64,000 nt of DNA from Platycnemis pennipes (lineage: Eukaryota; Arthropoda; Insecta; Odonata; Platycnemididae), in contig OW121856.1 in assembly GCA_933228895.1 (NCBI GenBank), positions 114,179,163 to 114,243,162 on the forward strand, written 5' to 3'. This document shows, one piece after another, positions 1 through 11,034 of this stretch (its first letter is position 1; each line of letters begins with the position of its first letter). Both the position numbers and the translations under genes were made by a program. A model generated the notes under the pieces. The model searched no databases. It had not been told where the DNA came from and worked only from the letters and a program-made list of their open reading frames with translations.

Positions 1-874
1 CCTGTCCATTTTAAATTTCTGCAGGAGATTTAATAGGTATTTTAACCTACAATCAAACAATGATTCCCAACTTCATTCTTGCATAAAGGTAGCAGTATCA
101 GACTTTTTGCTGTATCACATAAGGAAGGATCACTGGAATTGTTAGTAAGTAAAAAATTCCAATTAAAATAATAAGAAATATAGGAGCAGTAAAATTTTAA
201 TCCATAAAGTGTGTTTAAAAGACATATCATTTAAATGTCTGCTGGACCAGAGGGGAATTTGACATTTAAACACTGCTGTACGCATCATGTTAACAGCAGG
301 GGGTATTTGTATTGAATTGCCCTTTCTTGAAAACGAGAGAAGTGTGAGGAGGCATGCCTGGAAAAATACTTCATGGCAGTGAATGGTGAAAATATTTATA
401 TTACTAGTGGTGCAACTTCCTGTTAATGACCGAAGTCATTTTGGAATGGAGACATTTTGTTTAGCAGCGTAGGTGGTGGCCATCTCTCTCTGTTGCACGT
501 TTCGAAAGATGTGTCCTGGGGTGGTCTTGGATCATCATTCGATGGACCATGGTGGATTATGAGGCCCATGAGAGCATGTCTGCATTCGGTCGTACCCTTA
601 CTTAGCGTGACAATGGAGACCCACATGATATTTGGCTCCTCTGCACCGTCATGTCTCTGCTGTTTTCTTTTAGGATGGGTCATGGTTGTCGCATTTCAGA
701 GAGCATTGGCACCAAATCCTCAGCCATCACACACAAGGGTGTCCAGAATGTTTTACAAGCTCTTTTTTTCATAAATCTTTCCAACCATTCATTCTGATTT
801 GTAGAAGGAAGTTGCATTCTCTTGCATTGACTGGAAATGGAGACTAATCACATTGATTGTCCGTTATTATTCAG
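1..874. other. Intron sequence of ANKRD13C, nothing else recognised
   Basis: AT-rich sequence upstream of the first visible exon. Open frames at 423-774 on both strands have no family resemblance and lack splice or start context, so I treat them as chance frames. No upstream ANKRD13C exon could be recognised. Confidence 0.5.
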
Positions 875-1006
875 GAGACAGAGATGGAGATCGAGGATGA
901 GGTGGACATTCTCATGTCGAGTGATGTCGTTGCTGCGCAAATGTCAACCAAGTCCATCTCCTTCACGAGGGCTCAGGCAGGGTGGATATTCAGAGAGGAT
1001 CGGAAG
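875..1006 (+). CDS. ANKRD13C: ANKRD13C orthologue, internal coding exon
   Basis: A 132-bp exon lies between a pyrimidine-rich acceptor (ends ...tcag at 874) and a gtgagt donor at 1007, and encodes 44 residues with phase 0 at both ends. The peptide contains EEDEVD-like acidic residues, ILMSSD, TKSISFTRAQAGW and FREDRK, matching my memory of vertebrate ANKRD13C just before and inside the GPCR-chaperone domain. ANKRD13C is an ER-associated ankyrin-repeat protein reported to control folding and export of some GPCRs. The ankyrin repeats would be encoded upstream, outside the window. The next exon is 30.8 kb downstream at 31787, and the join ...FREDRK/EMVGAF... restores the family pattern without a gap. 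No in-frame start is expected here, so any ATG or TTG upstream of 875 is intronic. Confidence 0.9.
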
Positions 1007-1129
1007 GTGAGTGGTGGTGCCATCTGTTCTTTCGACTTAGAATCAATCAAAATCTTACTTACTGTAGTGGATTGTAGAGGCCAAGACTTTATGGAATTCC
1101 ATAATGTAGGATGAAAGATAAAAACGTAA

Positions 1130-1899
1130 GTGTCCCACAGGTTTGAAGAGATTTATTACAACATGTTTCACTTCACTGAATCATCATCAGGTACATGTAC
1201 AAGAATATGCGAAACGCTTGAATATATAGGAGTCCAAAGGGGAAGGGGGGTAAGGATCGGGCAGGGGATGGGGTTGGGGGGGGGAAGGAGTGGGGGGAGT
1301 GGTCAGGGGGGAGGAGAGGGTGCTAAGTCTGGTCCCTACAGCGGGTGGGAGCGGTCGGGGATGGGTGTGGTGATGGTGGACGTAGGAGTAGGGGCACAAA
1401 GGGTGAGGAGGGAAGGCTGGAAGCCACAGGGAGTGGGGGAAGGACCCTTCCGCCGATTGGTATCGGAGTGAAGCCACGGGATATCTAGGAGGGGGGAGTG
1501 GTAGGGGGAACAAATGGTCATTAGTGATATTTTTGCCATTCTTCACCTCCAAAACTCCATCTCCATCTGCTCCAGAATGTCCATCCTGGTTCGTTTGATG
1601 CCTCGGTGAATCATTACCGGGATGAAGTTGTCGTCGTGGCCTTCCTCGAGAAGAGGTGGGCTGCGAAGGGTGAGCTCCCCTTCCCTCTGACAAAGTCCCT
1701 CTGTCGGTGCTCTGCTGCTTGTGTGCGAAGGCTCCTGCCTGTCTGTCTGCCCCGTGTGTGTGGTGTCACAATCCGCACATTGGAATCTGTAAACTCCACT
1801 TTGGTCCAACGGATTTATTGGATCTTTCTCTATGGGGAGAACGCTCCTGATGTTTCGGCTGCTGTAGAATGCTCTATCATAAACCAGAAATGAAATCAT
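1130..1899 (-). pseudogene. Penelope-like element 3' fragment with GIY-YIG domain
   Basis: Read on the minus strand, the frame at 1899-1543 contains PINPLDQSGVYRFQC followed by CDTTHTGQT. This is the conserved start of the GIY-YIG endonuclease fused to the reverse transcriptase in Penelope-like retroelements (GVYKI-C, YIGQT). It ends with a HRG-containing segment and EQMEMEFW, matching the usual C-terminal end. Downstream on that strand is a C-rich 3' UTR, then the motif CCTGATGATGATTCAGTGAAG and GAAACATG with an AATAAA at about 1150-1155, typical of PLE tails. The RT part is missing. The histidine and tyrosine positions have drifted, and no full ORF remains. Confident as a PLE remnant. Confidence 0.82.
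1239..1335 (+). repeat. G-rich tract (quadruplex-prone)
   Basis: Purine tract with runs of four to nine G separated by one to six bases on the + strand. It lies in the 3' UTR of the minus-strand PLE, so the transcript of that element would be C-rich there. Long frames on either strand across this tract are compositional artefacts. Confidence 0.6.
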
Positions 1900-2178
1900 A
1901 GACTAGCAGCATTTCACAGCCTGCTGCATAGAGCTCTCGAAATTCCCCTCTCCAAAAGCGAATTCGCAAAAGAAATGTGCATTATTAAAGAGATAGCAGA
2001 AGCCAACGGCTACCAAGAAGATCTCATCGACCGTCTCTTTGCCACAAAAGAAAAGAGGCGATCGTTAAACAACGTTTACAACGAAAGACAGGAAGAAAAG
2101 CAGTACTTGTGGTGCATAAAGTACATTGGTGAACCATCTTTCCAAACGGCCAAATTGCTTAAAAACCTCGGGCTATGA
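1899..2178 (+). pseudogene. Penelope-like element linker fragment, inverted relative to its neighbour
   Basis: The plus-strand frame starting near 1899 reads LAAFHSLLHRALEIPL then FAKEMCIIKEIAEANGY and LIDRLFATKEKRR, ending at a TGA at 2176. This is the stretch between the RT thumb and GIY-YIG domain in many PLEs (AF-SL-HR-L-PLS, IK-IA-NGY). It sits head to head with the minus-strand GIY-YIG piece ending at 1899. The two parts of one ORF type therefore face away from a common junction, as expected from a partial inversion during or after integration. No RT catalytic motif is present. Confidence 0.75.
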
Positions 2179-3021
2179 ACGGTGTTCTAATAATTCACTG
2201 AGGCGTAAAAGGAACCAGGAAGGAAATTAAGGAGCAGATGGAGATATCTCTTGATTGTTGATTTTTTCCAGACTCAGCGCCTGGCCTCCATGTAACTTCC
2301 CTGGAAATTTGAACACTCATAACTCTATTAGAAATGGCCAGGAATGTGTATCAATCAGTCTGTTGTGCAGCTTCATGTGTATTAACTAGTAAAATGGTGC
2401 TTGCAATTTGCTAGCAAGGAAAATATACATGGCTGTCTAATCTTCAATGATACATTCATTACAAACTTTTGTTTATTTTAAAATTTCTTCTCTTATGTCA
2501 TTTCCATTCTGGAAATACAGACCACGTTTGTAGTCTTCATATTATATCGAAATTGCCTTAGTTCAATTTTGAACTTTTTCTGTTATATAATTATTGTTCT
2601 TAAAACTTTTCATACAAAAATTTTAAATGGTATTGATGTGTAAAACATTTACTTGGCACTTAAGCATTGAATGATAATTTATCTAATTACACTGCAAATA
2701 TTTACCTTATATGAAACATGGAAATCCTTATAACTCCTTGATATAACTATAAATCCTTATCACTGTCTTTTAACCTATTACAGCGAAAACAGCAATGACA
2801 ACCATGAATGATGAACAAAAGGGAAGGACCACAAAAATACATTTGAAACTATCTTTATGGAATACCACTTGAAATTTGAGGGATATAATACAGTCTGTAT
2901 AATAATTTTAAAACTAAGAGCAATTGCTTCTCATGTTCAAGCATCCAAATTATTCCTTTTGAGGGAAGGAAACTAAACATGCATTGATCACACTGTTCCA
3001 AAACAAAGGAATGGTTTTGGT
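2179..3021. other. Intron sequence, nothing recognised
   Basis: AT-rich sequence with no convincing coding frame, inverted ends or tandem array. The hAT-A target-site duplication begins at 3022. Confidence 0.4.
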
Positions 3022-3410
3022 ATTCTTCCAGGGTGTCCACTGACCGGGAAAACCTGGAAAATCGGGAATTATTCGTGAATTTTCAGTGCAGGGAATTGTT
3101 CGTGGATTATTCGTGATTTTCTGGTCTTAGTCGGGAATTTTAAAAAATCTTCATTGAAGACAAAAAATCCTTATTTAATAAACAGAATAAATAACGATGA
3201 CTTTAAGATATGGTTTTGCCGTTGGTATGAATGAATAAATAAACGACGGAAAAGTAGTTAGGCTCAATGTATCGTCAGCGCTGTGTGGATCGGAGACGTT
3301 CAACTGGTCGACTGTCGAACGGATGCCTTCAGCGTCACGTCAAGTGCCCTTTGTTCTCATTCATTGCACATCGGACTAAGCCCATGATACGCAAACAAAT
3401 GCCTAACGTG

Positions 3411-5136
3411 TAGTGATGGCCGGATCGAATCCGTCGGATCCACGGATCTTTCATTATACTCGGTTCCGGATTCGGATCCAAAGACACGGTATAAAATCGG
3501 ATCCGGATCGTAGATTTTAAATTTTCGCGGCTTAGCGATCGAAGTGCCCCGTGAATGGAATGTAGGTGCGGTAGATATTGACAAGAAGAGGATGTGTTAC
3601 TCAGGTCACGAAATTAGATGAAAATGTTCCCTTGCAACTAGAAGCAAAATAAAGAAAAATGACTTTTTCCCCTATTACCCCGGGATCGCGAGAAATAAAA
3701 TACGTAGGATGTCACGCGGGTAGCCTACATTCGCCGGAATCAGGCGGACAACGAGAGCTACTGTACTGTGCGAAGTTCGATCCGTATCGCAGTTTAATTT
3801 TTTTTTAGTCATTGCATCGAAAATGTTGTTATCTTCAATTTCTAACCAGTACATCTGAATACTCACTTTATAATACTTTTGTTGTTTAAATTAGATTTAA
3901 AAATGTAACATTAATAAATTAAGGATGGTCGGGTTGAATCCACGGGTCTTTCATTTCATTCGCTACTGAAATCATATCCGAAGACAGTAAACATTCAGAT
4001 CCGGATCGGAGATTTTAAAATTTCTCGGCTAAGTGATCGATGCGTCCCCCGAATGGAATGTACGTACGTATGGTAGATACTGACAAGGAGAGGATGTGTA
4101 ACTTAGTCATGAAATGAGAAGATTTTTTCCGTGCCACAAAAACAAAATAAAAAATATTCGTCGTGACTTTTTTTTCTCCATAGGCCCGGGTGCGCGAGAA
4201 AAAAAATAAAGCCGAATGTCACGCGGGTCGCCTACATTCGCCAGATTCCCGTGAACCTATGATAGCGTAGTTGGTAAAAATGAGGACTAGTGTACTGCAG
4301 GTCGCGAGTTCGATCCTTAACACTGCCTAGGAATACAGGCTATGCTGTATTCCTAGGGTAATGCTAGTAGGCAGTTAAAAAAAGTAGATTATCAGAAATT
4401 TCATGTGAATTTATAATTAAAAAAATAATCAAATTTGGCATTAGTGAAAGGATTGGAAAAAATTTTTATTACAGAATTAAATCGTGTAATCATTATGTTA
4501 ACTTTACAATGTATTTTTGAGTGACGCATTTGTAAATGTAGGTAGTTTAAATGGTAGAAGTACAAAAAAGTCAGTATCCATACAAAAAGGTTGGAAATGA
4601 AGGATGATAAACTTTTCGATTCAATGGCTGAAAGAAAAATTTTAAACAGCAATAAGAATCGAACTTCATTACCTGCAGTCCACTACCCCACTCTGCTATT
4701 GTCGGCTTACCTGATTTAGGAGAATACATTCTCCCCACATGTCATTCTACTTTTTTCTTGCAAACCCAGGCCAATGGAGAGAAAATCCGAGACCTTTTTA
4801 AAATTTTGTTTATAGTAGCATGAAGAAAGGCTAATTTCATTTCAAGATCAGAGTTACACAACCTCTTCTTAGGAGTAGAAAATTCTCAAATTTCAATTCA
4901 AAGGTTATTGTTAATAAGACATTGTAAAATTACTAGTTTAGCAGCTTGAAATATTCTATAATAATTTTTTCGTCGTAAAAATGGAATCCCCGGATATTCC
5001 ATAAGTGGGATCTCTTGGCTGCATAAAATTTTTTTTTTGTTTCTAAAAAAGAATTTGTAAGCGTTCAAGGATTTGATTAATAATTGGAAAATAATTCCTT
5101 TATTAATGAAAATGAACGTATAATGTTTCTTTTAAC
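3411..5136 (+). mobile_element. hAT-B copy 1, 3'-truncated
   Basis: Starts with TAGTGATGGCCGGATCGAAT, the same end as the complete copy at 23354-25154, followed by GGATCC-rich arms. It is collinear with that copy through two internal tRNA-like units and a poly-AT region, and loses similarity at about 5136, so the right inverted end is gone. It lies inside hAT-A. The hAT-A fragment at 34625-34895 runs without interruption through the equivalent of position 3410, which marks the insertion point. Confidence 0.78.
4256..4335 (+). repeat. tRNA-derived sequence with A-box and B-box-like motifs inside hAT-B
   Basis: TAGCGTAGTTGG at 4263-4274 resembles a Pol III A box and GAGTTCGATCC at 4306-4316 a B box, about 31 bp apart. 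The surrounding sequence can be laid out as a degraded tRNA. Equivalents occur at 24209-24262 and, more decayed, at 11256-11308. A more diverged version lies upstream at about 3680-3790, because the element has an internal tandem duplication. Whether it is transcribed cannot be told from sequence. Confidence 0.6.
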
Positions 5137-7203
5137 TTCACATTTGATGTGATCGGATACTTTACTGTAAGTACAATGTAGTTGGCTTTCTGGTAGACTT
5201 TGCAATATAATTTTTACAAACTTTTCTATAATTTTTTGAGAAATCTAATTGCTGATGTTTGTTAGATATATTCAGGATGCGCTTACTTGAATTAGGATTT
5301 TTATTGCATTATTTTTTGTTAGAAAAAGATGGTGTAGGATACTAAAGATTGTTATGATTTCACTTTTTTCTATATAGTCTACCCGTACAAAAATGTTACA
5401 TTCTCATTCTGAGTGAACAGAAAATTGAGGCTTTGAGACTTAAAATAGAAAAGCATGGCAAAAAATATTAACTTAGAAAATCATCATTCCAAGAACAGTG
5501 GTTGAATGCTGAAGACTTTAGCCAGTGGGTTCTTTATGTTCCTCTTGTAGAAGAATTTGTAATTTCTCATTGAAATGCTAATTTAGAAAGAGGGTGTTCA
5601 ATCAAAAAGTAGTTTATCTTTCCCAACCAACAAAGAGAGTCTCTTACTACCAATAAAGCTACATCTTTAATTACTCTAATTTATCAATTATTTCTTATTT
5701 AATTACTTTATCTATATTATGCTATGGGTTGAACTACAAATAATCCATATTCTACATAGAACTTGAAAAACGTCACTTTTGACTCGTACAAGAACCACGA
5801 TATATTAGCCTGGAAATTTTTATAAATTTAGCCTTGAAAACCTTGAATTATGCTTGAATTTTATATTTTGACTTTAGTGGACACCCTGTTCTTCCAAATC
5901 TTCTGGAATTTGTTGATACAAAATAATACACAGAGCTGAACTTGAATGTCAGTGTATCAATGAGATTTTTAAAAATTTGTATCTGAAATAGATTTATTAA
6001 TGTCAAAGATGTAATAAAACATTGGCCAGCAATTTCAATAAATACCACATATGTTTTAACCACTTCCCTGATGGGTTTTTTGATAATAATGGTTAAAAAA
6101 AAGTCATATTTTTTTATTGCAGCTTCATAAGCATCAAAACGTGGCAAATCCGAAAATGGTTTTCTCAATTTTTTATTCCAAATAACTAATGATTTATTCG
6201 ATCATCTTTGAATGTTACTCCTGAACTTAAGAGAATTAGGCCACCCGCCCAACAGTGTAACTTTTTCTTCCGTAAACTTTAGCTAGACATCTAATAAGGA
6301 ACACATTTAGTTTATATTCCGTATATACATATATTTAGCTGGCAACGTTGATGTTAACTATTAATTTTAGTCCATAGTACAGCAAGATACAAGGTACAAA
6401 CATTCATGGGAGTTAGGCAACCCGCATGACAACTACTTTCCTTCTGAGAATGCTATAAAAATAAGTTTACTACAAAAATCAAGAAACTGGGATATAATTC
6501 TTTTTCTTGATAATATTTAGGAGATTCAAATGAAACTATTATCATAATACATAAATGTCAAGTTAACTCGCGTCAAGACTTACGAAGTCAGCGATTCGCC
6601 GGCCACTCAAGAAAACCCTACGCTTACAAAGATGGTGTTTTGCCGGTCTGGGAAGGTAGAAAATATTTGGGATTGTTGTTCAAACAGCTGCTTGAAAAAA
6701 TTTAGATTCTCAGCAAGCCTGGCATAAATCAAAAAATTGTTAGAAGAGTGGGAAGCATAAATTCTAGAAACCGTGAATATGCCAGACTACAATAGATGCC
6801 GAGATCTACCAGGCACCAGGCCCCTAACCCATGCAATCGTAGGAAACCGGGGGCCATCTCCGATTTATATTCCAAATCCAACATAAAAATCCATCACCTA
6901 AGTGCGTGGAGTGCAAAACAAGAGGAAAGAAGGCGGAGGTGACGGGAATGTCGTGCCGCCGTTCACTTACCAGACTGCTTCTAATTCTCACGATGATATT
7001 TTGCATAAATCACACGGTGATATTTTGCATAAAGTGGAAATTACTTCAACAATTGCCATGAAAATATAAATGAACAATTTAAAAAATGATACGTAAACAC
7101 TAATGAAAAACAAAAAATAAAACGTAAACAAAAAATAAAAGGCAAAAGTAATCTATATTTATAATAAAAATCTATTTACAAAATGGGTAATTTACCGTTT
7201 ACT

Positions 7204-8026
7204 TCAGATATTGGAACTAGTATGATAAATTTGGAAACATGGAACTACACATAGTGGTACGTTGCATGTTGGGCAAAAGTATCTCGTCTCCTTCCTAATA
7301 GTCTTTCCGCGAGCATCTCGCTTTCGGCCACACAATACACACTGCTTGCTGTGTGCTTTTTTTCTTTTCTGTGGGTGGTAAAAGGTCAGGGAAGTGCCTC
7401 CCCGAGAGACGAAGGGCTCTGATGATGGGCGCCCAGCACGAGGAGAAATGACGTTTGGCTTGTATACCTCAATAATTTTTTCTACTAGCCTCATTCTATA
7501 CTCGAGCTGTTCATGCTCTCCTCCAGTCTTTTTGTACATCACAAAAGAATTCCACACCGCAATGTCCAGAAGGTGGAAAAAAATTTTCTTATAATATTTT
7601 TTTCCGCGTTTTCGTGGGATAGGGTAATCAGCTAGATGCTGGTCCACCCTATCGACTCCTCCCATTGTCTTATTATAATCTACAATGGCACCTGGTTTTT
7701 TCACTCTTCTTCCTCTTTTTCCCTCAACCTCCACCATCTCTGCACCATGAACAGTAGAGAATATGGAAACATCTCTGACATCCCTCCATCGAAGAGCAAT
7801 CACTTTGCCCCTTCTGTATGCCACAATTTCGTCTTTCTTCAGTTTTTTATCGCCGAGACTACGTGGGAGGTCTTTTCTTCTCAAGCGCACTGTTCCATAG
7901 GTGTCAGTTGATCTAGAAACTAACAAATCCGTCAACTGTGGTAACGTATAAAAATGGATAACGTGGATGACGTATAAAAACAGATAAATCTTCCTCACTA
8001 CTATCACTTTCACTGCTGCGATCCAT
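7204..8026 (-). pseudogene. piggyBac transposase, N-terminal scrap joined to C-terminal half
   Basis: From an ATG at 8026 (minus) the frame gives an acidic start, MDRSSESDSSEEDL, typical of piggyBac N-termini, for about 34 codons. The sequence then jumps to the C-terminal half in another frame from about 7950: DLLVSRSTDTYGTVRLRRK, YRRGKVIALRW, DYNKTMGGVDRVDQ, and a Cys-rich tail (QCVLCGRK, FCPTCNVPLCVVPCF). YN-TMGGVD-D is the hallmark around the last catalytic Asp, and the tail is the C-terminal cross-brace zinc domain. The first catalytic Asps and most of the core are deleted, so the protein cannot be active. The frame as it stands opens with an unrelated hydrophobic leader, which is an artefact of the deletion junction. 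Confidence 0.88.
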
Positions 8027-8263
8027 TTTGGGATGAATTTGTAATTTATCACAACGATAAACTGGAAAACCAAACTTCAACTAGAAGGGAAAATGCTGAA
8101 CCTGTTCACTCGAAACACAACGAAAAACTGTGGGAAAAGGGGCTTCCAAATATCGTTCGAAAGAGTATGTGCGTTCCCCCACGAGGGGATTCTAGGAATT
8201 TAGGGAGCAAAAGGCATCTGGATAAACCATTTAGGGTGAAAGACATAGCAAAGAAGGGCTAAG

Positions 8264-8830
8264 ATGTGTGGCGCCTCGTCCATCGACGCCTTGGCCACCC
8301 ATTCCCGGCGGTCACCACGGACCCATTCCCTGCCATTCCATCTTCGCCTCGATCCCCCGAGCCACCCTCGCCTCCGACCCCGTCGGCGGCTGTGCCTCCC
8401 GAGAAGATTTCGTTCCCTTCGATCCCCGCGAAGGTCTCTGGGGAAGGAGTAGTTGCGGTGCTCTTCCATCGACGCCTCGGCCACCCAGGCACCCCGGTGG
8501 TCACCACGGACCCATTCCCGGGCCCGCCTTTTTCGTGTGCGACCCCAGACGAGGACCAGACATCGCGTCCCTTCCTCCCCCCCCCCCCCTCCCCCCCACA
8601 CCTACCCCGCGCCTGTCTTCGCTAGGGGTGTGTGGGGCAGGACACACCAGAGTACGCCGTCGCCTCCCGCATGAGGCATTCACATCACTTTTGCCCGCTC
8701 TACGCAGAGCACCGCTGTACACTTATTTTTCGGAAAAAAACAAAGTTCACTTCCATCATGAATTTTTGTACTCTCCACCTGCCAACCAGTCCCTTTACGC
8801 GAGAATGGCACCCAAAACCCTTCAGATGCA
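8264..8830. repeat. GC-rich segment inside the piggyBac element
   Basis: CpG- and C-rich stretch (including a 14-C-like run near 8578-8595) with internal repetition: GTGGCGC-CCATCGACGCC-CGGCCACCC occurs near 8270 and 8460 with similar following bases. Several overlapping frames on both strands are open only because of composition. No family resemblance was found. Confidence 0.45.
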
Positions 8831-9339
8831 TTAGTAGATAAAATCGAAGAGTAGAATGAAACAGAAGAAAAGGCGGTTTACACGACAAAAATGACCGCGC
8901 GAGCTCCCTGCCATAAAGTTTTGAAAAATACGCGCGGACAATACGTGTGTTTCCCGTAAAAGGGAGTTCTGAAATTTAGGGAGCAAAAGACACCTGGAAA
9001 GCTCATTTAGGGTGAATAACCTTGCAAAAAAGACAAGGAGGCATACATGGTTCAAAATGAAGATTTCAGTGAGGGAGAGAAAATATCGACGGAAACGGCG
9101 AAAATGACCGCGCGAGTTCCCTGCAATAAAATTTCGAAAAGCCCGCGAGAAAGTGACCAAATCTTATCTACCAACGCCCTCCAACGGCAAGAACACATAC
9201 TACTACGATACAATGGAAATATACGGGTATGTCTCGTAGGGAAACAAAAATTTTGGGAAACCCGGATATATACGGGTGAATCAGAATTTGACCACTATGT
9301 CAGCCCTGCTATATACGGGTGAGTCAGGGAAGCGGTTAA

Positions 9340-11034
9340 ACACCAACCGACATGGGTTTGAGAATAATTATAAATTATAACCGTACACAGTCAAGCCCAC
9401 TTATATCAAACCCATTTTTAACGAAGTTCCAATTATAACAAAGTGAAGGCTATTCCCTGTTAACATTGGCCATTTTATCATGACCAAAATCCCACTTTTT
9501 AACAAACATTTATTTATCGGTGGTCCGTGGTCTGTTTTTATCCAAGTTTTTTTTGCGCAACGGGTAACCCATTTATTTCCAAATTACCCCCCAGTTTTTG
9601 AATAAATGGAGTTTCATCAGTCATAACCCTCATGAATTCATGCTGAGTAATCAGGGAACGTCATAGCCGCATACGGTCATGGAAACGATTTGCCCGTCGC
9701 TATAAAATCTTAGCGTGACAGCCAGCAGGAATCAAATTGTAAAATATCAATATAATTATAAACATGTATACCTAAGGTTGATCAAGTACTCTTGTCACCG
9801 AAATTGCTTCTCTCGTCGTCGTGTCCGATCTTTCATAATCACGTCTGGTGAGATTTAATGCAGTACGAAATTGCTCCAGCGTCTTTCTTAATAAATGACG
9901 ATAGGCCTCACATTCCTATAAAAAGTTTATTTTGAATCACGCCTAACGTACCTCGACCTCTATTTCTCCTCTCTCGTAGCTTTCTCCACAAGAATTGTGG
10001 CTGCCACCATTGTATGGACACTAGCAGTAGATGTGAAAATTAAACCATACCGATTCATTATTAATAGCTCTACTTCACTTCCGATATACTCAAACCTCAA
10101 TATCTAGAGTGCTTTGTATAATGAATATTATAATTACTAAATATACACCATTCTTTATTTCACCTATCACGCATCACTTCTAAACAAGTCAGAAGACTAC
10201 AAACCCATTCGGACCATCGATACAGTGGCGTTGGTCGGAAATCTCCCGTGAATCGATATGTGCTATCGATAGGCCTACCATTGCACATCCTTTCTGCACG
10301 TAACATTCAAGGAATTAATTCGAAAGATCATTCGCCGTGTAAAACGCCCTAAGCAGAAGCAATTTCAGGTCATCACTTAAATTCATTTGCAATTGAATTC
10401 ATTCGCATGATAATTCACCTTGACACCAATGACAACGACGAAGGAAATGCTAAGTTTTAAGTGGTCGAAAGGTACCTATAATAGCACTTACTGTTCGTTT
10501 TCGAGACGCTGTAAATAAAGGCAATGTAATTTAAGTTCATTCCAGTATTTTATTTCTCTATCTCCTAAACGTAACAGTGAAGACAATAAGTGATATCTTA
10601 GGGGAGATGTTTAGTAGAATTAGGAAAAGTGGGGTTTGAAATATCTTATAAACATATAGACGATTTTTTAAAGTGATTATAGATGTTTTCTAGATATACG
10701 TAGAAGATGTTATAGATGTTCCGTGGACATTTAGTTAATATTTGGTCCTTCATGGGTACATTGGAAATGCTTTTAGTTGCAATAAGCACGAAGTTAAATC
10801 AGCTGAATTACAAATCAGTTAGGCGCTTTTATTTGTTTGTTAACGTCAGGAGTATGAGAAATTTACCAACCTAAACATTCTCAGAGAAATCTCGGTTTTA
10901 AAAAACCGAGATAATAATAACAGTGGTGGAACGCAAGCAAGAGATTATCAAGATAATAATATTAACGGGGATAATGTAAACTGCGATAATGGGAAATTTT
11001 ACCATCGTTGGTGAAACTGGCCCTTAGTCATCGA
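9340..11034. other. Repeat-like intron sequence without recognised gene
   Basis: No coding frame of note. A short segment near 9390-9420 (CAGTCAAGCCCACTTATATC) resembles a pogo/Tigger-type terminus, but no partner end was found. Near 10320-10420 there are words similar to those at 41040-41170 (gtgtaaaacgcc, cattcgcatga), suggesting remnants of a common MITE. A near-perfect 24-bp palindrome (ATCTCGGTTTT...AAAACCGAGAT) lies at 10889-10912. Confidence 0.4.

Larger units (their letters stand above)
3030..5887. mobile_element. hAT-A: non-autonomous hAT-like element with AGGGTGTCCACT ends
   Basis: The left end AGGGTGTCCACT (3030) and right end AGTGGACACCCT (to 5887) are perfect inverted repeats of 12 bp. 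They are flanked by ATTCTTCC (3022-3029) and GTTCTTCC (5888-5895), an 8-bp target duplication with one mismatch, the hAT length. The left arm carries repeated CGGGAA-type motifs. No transposase is visible. A hAT-B copy is nested from 3411. Part of the same family recurs at 34625-34895 (equivalent to about 3165-3410) and at 39853-40187 (equivalent to the last 330 bp), which supports this being a dispersed repeat. Confidence 0.8.
6060..9335 (-). mobile_element. piggyBac element, internally deleted
   Basis: Ends CCACTTCCCTGA (6060, + strand) and TCAGGGAAGCGG (to 9335) form inverted repeats with one mismatch, each bordered by TTAA (6056-6059 and 9336-9339), the piggyBac target. The transposase remnant lies on the minus strand at 7204-8026. 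Near the right end, motifs of the form ATATACGGGT recur three times (about 9220-9320). A GC-rich block at about 8264-8830 separates two diverged copies of a 190-bp segment (8170-8260 and 8948-9130). Confidence 0.85.

Noticed and set aside
1187..1693. A 168-codon Pro/His-rich minus-strand frame
   Set aside because: It overlaps the PLE GIY-YIG tail and its C-rich 3' UTR in a different frame; composition explains its length.
3411..3900. GGATCC clusters resembling cloning-linker contamination
   Set aside because: The same clusters occur in several diverged copies bounded by target duplications, so they are genomic repeats.
7394..7911. Plus-strand frames opposite the piggyBac transposase
   Set aside because: Antisense shadows of a well-supported coding remnant.
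8264..8841. Several overlapping long frames on both strands, one of 188 codons, in GC-rich sequence
   Set aside because: Open only because of low stop-codon frequency in C-rich DNA; Pro/Arg-rich translations on all frames, no family motif, and the block lies in a dead piggyBac.
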